Shown in pieces: positions 11,376 to 19,457 of a stretch of 64,000 nt of DNA. How positions within the stretch are numbered: position 1 is the first letter of the stretch; each line of letters starts with the position of its first letter. The stretch is from assembly GCA_009746045.1 (NCBI GenBank), contig RPFO01001486.1, positions 33,501 to 97,500 of the forward strand, read 5' to 3'. Source of the DNA: Mesostigma viride. Taxonomy: Eukaryota > Streptophyta > Mesostigmatophyceae > Mesostigmatales > Mesostigmataceae. Below the pieces are notes generated by a model that saw only the letters and a program-made list of their open reading frames with translations, ran no database searches and had not been told where the DNA came from. Made by a program: the position numbers and the translations under genes.

Positions 11376-11905
11376 GAAGTAGCCCAGAATGTATTAAAAG
11401 CCATATGCCCCTTTCACCTTTGCGGAGTGTCTGATCAGAATATACGCTTGGCTGATTTCGATAGTACCGGCTACGCCCCCTTCTACTAAAAAGAAGGATT
11501 CAGCCGTGTTCAGCCCGTCTCACGGTGCGAGACTGAACAAGTCTCGCGTGCAGACACGTGTGTAGTACTCCTACACACAGATCTCGAGTGATTTATCTAG
11601 TACCAAATCCGAAAGGCTTGCATCACTCCCCGGACAGGAGAACTTTTGCGGATGACTGTAGGTGTAAGTTGGCGATGCCATGGTATCCGGAGACGTCCGT
11701 CCTATAGTCAGCAAAATTGGTGCGAGAGGTCCCCAGTTCGATTCCGGTCGGATTCATTTGCAGATCGCGTTTTCCGCGTTTTCCGCGGCCTGGCACTGAA
11801 CGCAAAGGTTTTCACCTTTGCGGAGTGTCTGATCAGAATATGCCCCGGCCTTCTCAGGGATATGTGCTACATGTACTCCCAACGGACTGGTTATGTTTCT
11901 AATTA
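11376..11905 (-). repeat. TTAA-family repeat (inverted) split by a nested insertion
   Basis: 11376-11408 and 11842-11905 together match the inverted TTAA-flanked repeat (TGCAGGAAGTAGCCCAGAATG... then ...GTGCTACATGTACTCCCAACGG). Between them, 11409-11841 is bounded by a direct repeat of about 33 bp containing TTTGCGGAGTGTCTGATCAG at both ends. The insert carries a tRNA-like segment near 11690-11757. Confidence 0.7.
11690..11757 (+). other. tRNA-derived-looking segment
   Basis: TCCTATAGTC (A-box-like) is followed by GAGAGGTCCCCAGTTCGATT and CCGGTCGGATTC, with AGTTCGATTCC matching 10 of 11 positions of a Pol III B-box. The 3' half resembles an Asp/Glu tRNA, but the D-arm and anticodon region are too short and the T-stem does not pair. 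It is better read as a tRNA-derived SINE remnant or pseudo-tRNA than as a functional tRNA. Confidence 0.35.
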
Positions 11906-11979
11906 ATGAATGGATTTCAGTCGCCTTTTCAACGGTTCCTTGTAGTGCACAAGATTGAAGGATGGAGCGGGTATAGGAT

Positions 11980-12362
11980 CTAGATTAGTACTTTTCGAGG
12001 CGTCTCAAGGGGTTCGAGCCTGCCTTGGACATCCTTAACGATCGCGAAAAGGGCGCGGCGGTGGCCCTGGTTAATTACCGGGCCTGTCCGACCTGATTTA
12101 TGCGGATGACCACCCTCATCGAGCGCCCCGAGCACATTCAGACCTGGCTGGACTGTTTGGGCTTGGAGGCACGGGCGGTGCATGGGGTTGGAGATTACAT
12201 GTAGTGTCAAAACCGAGGCAATGGTGATTGGGGCTACCATGCAGTTGCCCGCCGCGGCCGCTGCTGCTAGACGGGGCGGAGGGCCCGTTCCGTGAGCGCT
12301 TCAATTAAGCTGCTGGGGAGCATGCTCCCCGACACCGCCGATGATGTGGACACCGGCCGCAT
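11980..12362 (+). pseudogene. LINE-2 ORF2 fragment, left part (host of the nested LINE)
   Basis: GACCTGATTTATGCGGATGA starts an RT catalytic box (LIYADD). It is followed by the segment meaning ERPEHIQTWLDCLGLEAR and SVKTEAMVIGA, as in the fragment at 31426-31900. It stops at the target-site duplication CACCGGCCGCAT (12351-12362) and resumes at 17696. Confidence 0.85.
12351..12362. repeat. Target-site duplication of the full-length LINE (left)
   Basis: CACCGGCCGCAT here is repeated exactly at 17684-17695. Removing 12363-17695 restores a continuous LINE-2 reading (GACACCGGCCGCAT then GGCCTGGGC), which proves an insertion. Confidence 0.93.
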
Positions 12363-12589
12363 TAATTAATTAATTAATTAGACTCGTGCTCCCGTTGGGG
12401 AGTCACGGAGCATTAACCCCGATGGATGGATGGATGGGTGCACACATTCCTACCGGTCTAATCTATCTACATTGGCTACATACTACGTCTATCTAACAAC
12501 ATTCTAACTACAACATCTATCTAGGCAGCCGCACGCTGCCCTAGGGGGAGCTATCTAGCGTGTCTCCCGCGGGATTGCACACGCGGGCG

Positions 12590-15500
12590 CTTCCCCACTG
12601 GGGGGGGCTCGTTGTCCTCTATGACCTGGGCCCACTTGGCCTTGTCCATCATCTTCTTCCAAATCACGGAGAGGCCTAGGCCCCCCATGTCCTCTACTAG
12701 CTGTTCTTGAAGGTGCGGGCCTTGCGGCGTCTAACATCACTGGGCCCAGCCCACGTCAGGAGGTGCCGGCCAGGCTGGGCTGGTCGCAGTCCTGCGGGGG
12801 GGCCACGTGAGGTGTCTACCTGGTTGGTGCGAGCTAGGTGCCCTACTAGCTGCAGGCGGCGTTGCTTAATTGTGCTGGTGATATAGGGCATGCCCTGGTA
12901 CAGGTCCTCATTGCGGACATGAGCAGCATATCCTACTCTGAAAATGGAACGCAGCATGCTGGTGACCGCGCCGTCCAGCTTGCGGGCCAGGTCGGCGGTG
13001 AGGGTCCACGTCTCGGCGCCATACGTGAGAACAGGAAGGACGAGGACCTTGAACAGGTCCTGTTTCTCGATCTTGCCCAGGGGCTTGCGCCACAGGGCCC
13101 GGTACTGGCGTAAAGCGTGCCAGGCGAGGGAGATGCGGTGGTCCACATCAACCTCGCAGCTAGGGAGCAGGCTGCCCAGCAGCTTAACGCGGTCCCGATA
13201 CAGGACTCGAGAGCCGTCTAGGAGATAGAGGGGCGGCGCTGGGTTGGTGAGCCCAACCGCCAGGGCCTCTGTCTTCTTGCTGACCTCAAGCCCCACTGCA
13301 CGGGCCTCGAGAGCCAGGCAGTCAAGCCATGTCTGCACGTGCTCAGTGTCCTCGAAGAGGGTGGTGTCGTCTGCGTAAATGATGTCTGCTAGCCGAATCT
13401 CCGTGTCCGCACCGCCATGCCAGAATTTGTTAGCAACCTGCACTCCTGGTTCCCTGCCCACGATGCGGGCAAATCGCTTGCGCGCCTGAATCATTACGTA
13501 TTCGACAACAATAATGAACAGGTAGGGCGACAGCACGCAGCCCTGCCACACACCCTTCTGTAAAGGGCATGGGGGCGTGGTCCCGTAAGAAGTGCGCACC
13601 GAAGTGGTGGACCCTTCATACAGGTTGCGGATGACAGCAATCAGGGGGCGGGGGATCCGGAACAACTCGAGGATGTCCCAAAGCGCAGGCCAGAAAACCG
13701 AATCGAAGGCTTTGATGAAGTCCACCAGCACAAGGTGCAAAGGGGACTCACCAGGCTGAAGGCGTTGCAGTTCCTCCACCAGTCGGCGAGTAGCGAAGAG
13801 CGCCTGTACTGTGTTGCGACCTGAACGGAAGCCGTGCTGAGTCTCGCTGAGGTGACCGTCCAGGGCCGTGCGCAGGCGGTTCAGGATGAGCCGCATAAGA
13901 AGCTTGAGGGGGGCACTTTGAATGCACACCCCTCTGTAGTTGCCGGGGTCGGCAGGCGACCCCTTGTTCTTGTACAGCATCGTGCGAAAACTGTGTTGCC
14001 AGGCCGCTGGAGGTGGTTGCGACGACAGCAGAAGGCGGTTGCAGATGTCCCGGAAGAGCAGCATAACACCTGTGTCCTCGAATTCGGCTGCAAGTTTTAC
14101 AACTGCGGCCGGAATCTCGTCAGAGCCGGTGGCTGCGTCATAACGCAGGCGCTGGACCGCCTCCGTGACCTCGCGAGAGGTGAAAGGAGGCATGTCAGAC
14201 GGGTCGCCAAGTGGGCCGACCAGCGGGGGGACTAGGTAGTCCGCCGCTGACCTAGGCGGGGCCGGGGGCCCTGCGGGGCCGGCCAGGGCGGCCGGGCGGG
14301 CGGCGGCGGCTGGGAGCAGGGGTGGGGGCGGCGCAGCTGTCCCCACGACCTCGGCCGTGGCCGTGGCCCAGGTACGAAGCCGCTTGGCTGGGGCGCCGGG
14401 GACGTCGTGGCGGTGGGGCCGGCCGAGGCCGTCCGGGTGCCCGAGGCGCTTGTACCAGAACCAGGCCCCCTTGCCGTCGTGCTTCTGCTGGCAGCTGCGC
14501 AGGTCCTTGACCATCTGCTGAGCATCTGCCTTCTCAGCCTGCTCGTAGGCGGCCCTCAGAGCTGCTTGCAGCCCAGGTTTGGCGATCGGATCTCTGTTGC
14601 GGCGGAGCATCTGCCTGGCGGCGACCACTGTCGGTGCGTGACGGTGGACAGCAAGCTGCCGACGCGGAGGCAAGGTGGGGAGGGTGCGGGCAGCCAGGCG
14701 ATACTTGGCGGCGACACCACGGAGGATCACTGAAATATCCCCCGGCGGCGGAATGGCGTGTAACTGCTGTCGGCTGCCCCCGGCGTCGAATACGGCCAGG
14801 AAATCATCCCTGTGCGACATAGCGGCCTGCTCTGCTGCTGACATCTTGTCGGCATCCTTCAGCACAATCCGGAGCACTTTCAGATCTGGCTGAGGTGCCA
14901 GCTGTCGCGACGGTTTCACCCCAGGAAACCGCAATCTGATGCGAGCGAGCACGAGACGATGATCAGATTCCACCGTGCTGACAGAATCTTGCAGGACGCG
15001 AGCATCGACAACTGAGGGGCGCTGAGCCCGACGTACGCAGACATAATCAAGGCACACCACCCGATCCGACGGCCCAAAAAAGGTGGCCAGCTGCTCAGCG
15101 GGGCGTGCGAAAGAAGCATTGCATGCAACCAGCGCAGATTCTGCCAGCAGATTCGCAAATAAAGGCGTGTTACCGTTGGCTGTCGTGTTGGTTGGGGAAT
15201 ACTGAGCGCCCCCAGTGCCAACTGGCAGCGTGGCGTTGGCGTCGAGCAGCATAACCAGGAAGTGCCGAGCTGGGATGTTGGCCTCCTCCTCCTTGAGGGC
15301 GTCGAAGAAGGCCTCACGTTCCGCCTGAGCTCGACCCGCATGTGGTGCATATCCCACGATAACGGTTAGCGTGTGGTGTGAATGGCCCTCAGTGGCCGAA
15401 AAAGTGGCCACTAGCACACGCGGGGACCGCAGCACGATGGACTGGAGCTGCTCTGATGCTGCCGGCGAGCACAAGAGGCCCACACCACCTTGGCCCGGCG

Positions 15501-15710
15501 CGTCGCCGCCACCATAGTGGAACCGCCAGCCTGCCGCAGGTCGTCGACCAGCAGACCGTTGACCGCGTGCTGAGGGTCAACGGTGCGTCGGTGCTCCTGG
15601 ACTCCAAGAACAGCGATCTTGTTGTCGGCGCACAGGGCGATCAGCTCGTCGACGCGTTGGCGTGCTGGGGTGCCGCCGCTCGTAGAAGGATCTGCAGGGA
15701 GGGTGCGCAC
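12590..15710 (-). pseudogene. LINE ORF2: APE endonuclease plus reverse transcriptase
   Basis: The start MRTLPADPSTSG at 15710 opens the endonuclease. A frameshift near 15535 (CTGCCGCAGG against the CGCACGCAGG of copy A) moves reading to the frame that runs open for 928 codons from 15483. That frame holds IVGYAPHAG, LLDANATLP and the SDHRLVLARIRLRF motif of the endonuclease, then a proline-rich linker. The RT blocks follow: LYKNKGSPADPGNYRG, LVDFIKAFDSVFW, GVWQGCVLSPYLF and the catalytic IIYADDTTLFED, then TYGAETWTLTADLARKLD and RRLQLVGHLARTNQV. A one-base loss near 12706 (CTGTTCTTG against CTGTTCCTTG in the copy at 42690) ends the frame early at 12697; the family's end would lie near 12590. 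It is probably inactive but was recently functional. Confidence 0.93.
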
Positions 15711-15751
15711 GTTAAAACTTGCAATGCCAAGAATGGGCCGTTGCCCTATTA

Positions 15752-15838
15752 GCGGGGGGGTGGGGGTGGGGGTGGGGGTGGAGAAGGGTAGTGCTGGAGG
15801 TGGGGGTGGGGGTGGGGGGGGGGGGAGGGGGAGGGTGG
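15752..15838. repeat. G-rich (GGGGGT)n tract in the LINE inter-ORF spacer
   Basis: Runs of GGTGGGGGTGGGGGT lie about 40 bp upstream of the ORF2 start (C-rich on the element's sense strand). The same tract is present, with different length, at 2615-2712 in copy A. It is therefore part of the family and not a local expansion. Confidence 0.9.
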
Positions 15839-16124
15839 CGATTGGGGTTAATGCTTGTCAACGCATGGAGGCTTTCTTTCAGGACGGATATGCGTCGTCT
15901 CCGTCCTGGCTGGGGTCGCCGGCGTGTCGACTGGGCCTCATCCCGCTCAAGGCGGGCTAGGAGGCGTGTAAGGCTGGTAAATTGGCGGGAAGGTTGACCG
16001 TGGCGTGCCTGGCGACCTTGCATCCTGATCATGCTCGCACGGTGCGACATGAGGATGGAAAGGGGCTTGTTTATAAAGGCTGTGCCCAAAGCCTATTGTA
16101 CCGCGAGGCCGCGAGGGTGTGCCC

Positions 16125-17474
16125 TTACCGGGCGCCATCCATACCCGGGACGTGCGTAGACGATGATGACGCAGCTGGGGCGGGCCTGGGACGGCCCGAC
16201 TTGTGCCGCTTGTTAGGAGCCTGCGCCTCCGTGCGCTGGCCGTTGATGAATAGCACGGGGGTGTCGTGGACGAGGCGGACGTAGACCTTCTGGCTCCCGC
16301 TGGCCTTGATCGCCACGTCGCTGCCCAGCAGACCATTCTTGATGACTAGCTGGGCCGGTGAGAGGAGGTCGTCGAGGCTCGGCGCGTTCTTCCCGCCTAG
16401 GAGCTTGCGGGCCTGGAGTACCTTCACCTTGCTGGCCACATTCGCGAAGGTCACCCGGATGGGGCCAGGCTGGCCCGCCATCCAGGCTGCCGACTCAATG
16501 CGGATGCGTTCGTTGCCCAGTTGCAGCCTGCCCACGATGAGGCTGTGGTACAGGTGTTGCGCTAGCATCAGGTCCGTTTCAGGCTGCTGTGCGACCTGGA
16601 AATACCGGACCACTATACTGCGTGAGCGCAGGTCCTCCTCGACCGCAGTCTTGTGGGCTGCAGCCCCCCTGCGTGCTGCATCCTCCATTAGGTTGGCAAT
16701 GTCCGTCTGTTTGACCATGTTAGCGTAGCTGGTGGCCGGTGCGGGGGCTGCTGGCTGGGGAGGTGTGGCCAGGGCGGCCTTGACCTCGGCAATGCTGGAT
16801 TGGAGCGCAGCAGTGTCTTGACGGATAGCGGTGAACAAGGTGCCGAGTTGGGCAGCCATGTCTGCGACTTTCTTATTGAGCTTGTGCAGGTCTGCTGCTT
16901 CCGGGGAAGCGTCAGGGGTGTTGGCGGTGCCATGGTCGGCGGCCTCGAAAGCGGCAAAGAGTGCCCGGAGGCAGGGGGCCTGCGCGTGGCTCAGGAAAAC
17001 AGAAAGTCGAAGCTCTGGCTCGTCCATGACGGCAAGCTCGTCCACGGAAATGGTCTCGCCAAGCGTGCCAGGAAAATAGATCGGAGTTTTGTTGTCGTCC
17101 ATGAGGTGCAGGATAGCCCGCGCCTCCTCGGCGGTAAGCGAAAAGAACCGGTGCTCGGCAACAACCTTGCCAGGCATGAAGTCCGCTGGGTCAAACTCAG
17201 CGTCGGCGATGGCGTCGTCGTCGTCGTCGTCAAGGGGGTCGGTCTCACGGGAAACCTCGCTGGAAGAAGGAGCCGCAGGCGGAGGGATCTGGCTGTCCAT
17301 CTCGTCGACGGGGCCGGAGCAATGCCGCTTAGACGAAACGTTAATGGCGGCATCAGCAGACGATGGCTGGGTCGCAATGGTGTCCACAGCGTCGACTAGT
17401 TGCGTGATGGTATGAGGCGCTGATTCCCCCCCATCGGCGGGGGAGTGGGAGGCGGCTGAAGGTGATTCCGCCAT
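16125..17474 (-). CDS. LINE ORF1 protein, 449 aa, intact
   Basis: An uninterrupted 449-codon frame from ATG at 17474. The N-terminal third is acidic and disordered (DDDDDDAIADAEFDPADFMP near residues 80-100). A heptad-like segment follows (LHKLNKKVADMAAQLGTLF, about 205-225), then an Ala/Pro-rich hinge. The RNA-binding-like region begins at SIVVRYFQVAQQPETDLMLA (about 287) and includes RIESAAWMAGQPGPIRVTFA. The tail is basic (PNKRHKSGRPRP). The architecture is that of a nucleic-acid-binding LINE ORF1 protein, which acts as an RNA chaperone and forms the RNP. It is the only intact retroelement ORF1 in the window. Confidence 0.88.
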   Translation of the reverse strand: MAESPSAASHSPADGGESAPHTITQLVDAVDTIATQPSSADAAINVSSKRHCSGPVDEMDSQIPPPAAPSSSEVSRETDPLDDDDDDAIADAEFDPADFMPGKVVAEHRFFSLTAEEARAILHLMDDNKTPIYFPGTLGETISVDELAVMDEPELRLSVFLSHAQAPCLRALFAAFEAADHGTANTPDASPEAADLHKLNKKVADMAAQLGTLFTAIRQDTAALQSSIAEVKAALATPPQPAAPAPATSYANMVKQTDIANLMEDAARRGAAAHKTAVEEDLRSRSIVVRYFQVAQQPETDLMLAQHLYHSLIVGRLQLGNERIRIESAAWMAGQPGPIRVTFANVASKVKVLQARKLLGGKNAPSLDDLLSPAQLVIKNGLLGSDVAIKASGSQKVYVRLVHDTPVLFINGQRTEAQAPNKRHKSGRPRPAPAASSSSTHVPGMDGAR

Positions 17475-17683
17475 GGCTACTTTCCGGAAAATACGATCCC
17501 TGCCTGCGCTGCGTTTTATGATATTGCGCTAAATCTTGGGCGATGGCGGCTGAAAATTATATCATCGTGTTCGTCATTAAAAGACGCATCTACTGCAATT
17601 TACCCGGCCAAATTTCATGCCCGGATGTAAAAGTTATGAGCATTCTCGGCATCCATAGCTCGCCACACCTTCATAATTGGCAT

Positions 17684-17695
17684 CACCGGCCGCAT
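17684..17695. repeat. Target-site duplication of the full-length LINE (right)
   Basis: CACCGGCCGCAT, identical to 12351-12362. Confidence 0.93.
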
Positions 17696-17787
17696 GGCCT
17701 GGGCTAGGCTCCGCTCGCTCGATCAACACCTACTCGCACTCGAAGGACCTAGCTGGGCGAGGACCGCAAGCGCGAGTGCTCTTCAAT
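17696..17787 (+). pseudogene. LINE-2 ORF2 fragment, right part
   Basis: This continues the fragment interrupted at 12362. It aligns to 31705-31788 (GGCCTGGGC..., then GAGTGCTCTTCAA), the RT C-terminal region meaning LAWARLHSLNTYW. It ends in a (TTAA)n run. Confidence 0.8.
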
Positions 17788-18035
17788 TAATTAATTAATT
17801 AATTAATTAATTAATTAATTAATTAATTAATTAATTAATTAAGAGCATAGCTGGTTGTCTCCTTGATAGCTCCGTGGGGAGCATTGAATTGAATTGAATT
17901 GAATTGAATTGAATCGAATTGAATTGAATTGAATTGAATTGAATTGAATTGAATTGAATTGAATTGAATTGAATTGAATTGAATTGTAACATAACTCCGT
18001 TGGGAGTATTAACTAATTAATTAATTAATTAATTA
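17785..18035. repeat. (AATT)n and (GAATT)n microsatellites
   Basis: 17785-17841 is a TTAA/AATT run. 17885-17986 is a pentamer GAATT repeated about 20 times with one GAATC variant. 18010-18035 is another TTAA run. The spacer pieces CATAACTCCGTTGGGAGTAT are starts of the TTAA-flanked repeat. Confidence 0.95.
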
Positions 18036-19034
18036 GTAACATAACTCCGTTGCATGGGAGTACATGTAGCACATATCCCGGATAAGGGGCATATGGCTTT
18101 TAATACATTCTGGGCTACTTCCTGCAAGAGTGGAATGTAAGCAACACTTGCTCTAGGTGCCTCAAGGGCACCGGCACCACCATGCTCGCTGTCTCGGGTT
18201 CAACCCAACTAAGGGGATCCCGGCACGGGGGAGGAAGATCATCGTGGCTAGCTATACAGGAGCTCACATGGGTCTTATTGCACCCACAGTTTGCCGGATC
18301 GTTAGCCTGTCCTTTTAGCTAGCCGCGCCCGATTGCAGCTGTGGCATGCCTTTGGCATGAAGGAGACTGGGGGTCTCTGCCCTTTCTCCTGTAGTGCACA
18401 CACAGGGATTAAAAGCACTTCGGTGCTCCGTGACTCCCCAACTGGAGCACGAGTTTAATTAATTAATTAATTAATTATACAGGAGCTAGGGGCATGGCTT
18501 CTCGAAAGAGAGCATCTCTCTGCAGTCTGCATAGGCATAGCATGGCTAAATTCTTAGTGCAACGTTCATGGGAGGTCCCAAGTATAGGCAGGGCGTGGCT
18601 AAATTCTGAAGGCATCATCCATTTTAATCCCTGAGAAGGGGCCGTATATGGCCTATAATACACTCTGGGCTACTTTCTGCAAGAGTAGGGTGTAAACTAC
18701 ACCTGCTCTGGGTGCACAAAGTGCACCTGCACACCACTATGTATTCAGGCACCTACCTAAAGGCCCCGACATAGGGGGGAAGATCATCATGGCTAGAGCG
18801 TGGCATCTCAGCAGAGAGCAGCTGTCTGCGCTGGCACAGCATTTAACTAATACTAGCTGGAGGGAGGCGCGATCATCTACGTTGCCCACAAGCCCTGGCA
18901 GGCGACCCCTGCTCCATATGCAGCAAACCCATGCAGCCTAGGGGAATAGCGCCCCAGCCCAGGGGGATATAGCAGAAGTGTAGTAGAATAGTATAAGGCT
19001 TAGCCGACGTGGCCCGGCCACGCTTATATATATA
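18036..19034. repeat. Cluster of TTAA-family repeats
   Basis: 18036-18262 is a plus-orientation copy (TAACATAACTCCGTTG... to ...GATCATCGTGGCTAGC). 18268-18478 is the second family, inverted relative to 9240-9430. 18480-18660 matches the unit of 3690-3840 in inverse. 18860-18990 holds a short family beta ORF1 tail (GCCCACAAGCCCTGGCAGGC). No open gene. Confidence 0.75.
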
Positions 19035-19457
19035 TTTAAAAAATATAATTACTTACAGCAGAGTGAAATCACTCAAACCAAAGCAAACGCCCAGCTATAA
19101 ACCTATACTGATACAGAGCCATGTCAAAGCTCTATACTTATATATATATGTTCCGGGAGGACCGGCTGGACCTGGAAGGCCAGCGGGCCCCATGGTCGGC
19201 GCGGACCTGGACGTCATATTGGCGTCAGCGCTTGTCGGTGGCGCTGACTCGGGCCATGGCTGACATCATGCTCTGCCGTACGCGGGCTGATTTTGCGGTG
19301 CAGCAGGGCTATTAGGTTCCTCCCGTTAGGCGTTTCCATTGGTCTTATCGTAGTATAGAGCTTTGACATGGCTCTGTATATAGGTTTATAGCTGGGCGTT
19401 TGCTTTGGTTTGAGTGATTTCACTCTGTTGTAAGTAATTATATTTTTAATATATATA
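19035..19457. repeat. Inverted repeat flanking an RLE-LINE 3' fragment
   Basis: 19035-19145 and 19345-19455 are inverted copies of about 110 bp (ATTACTTACAGCAGAGTGAA... on one side, its complement on the other). They enclose 19150-19315. The plus strand of that interval encodes DRLDLEGQRAPWSARTW through FAVQQGY and a stop, the C-terminal end of the RLE-type LINE protein at 19668-21647. The same flank sequence (AAAAAATATAATTACTTACA) also abuts that LINE at 21700. Confidence 0.85.

Larger units (their letters stand above)
12363..17683 (-). mobile_element. Full-length APE-type LINE (copy B), 5.3 kb
   Basis: The element lies on the minus strand between 12-bp target-site duplications. The order is 5' UTR (17683-17475), ORF1 (17474-16125), a G/C-rich inter-ORF spacer (16124-15711), ORF2 with APE endonuclease and reverse transcriptase (15710 to about 12590), 3' UTR, and a (TTAA)n tail at 12363-12379. 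The tail abuts the duplication, as expected for target-primed reverse transcription. ORF1 is intact; ORF2 carries two small frameshifts. Copy A (1-2811) and the 5'-truncated copy at 42360-43130 belong to the same family. Confidence 0.95.

Noticed and set aside
12697..15483. Treating the 928-codon LINE frame as a complete intact ORF2
   Set aside because: Comparison with copies A and C shows a frameshift at each end, so the frame lacks the endonuclease N-terminus and the native C-terminus.
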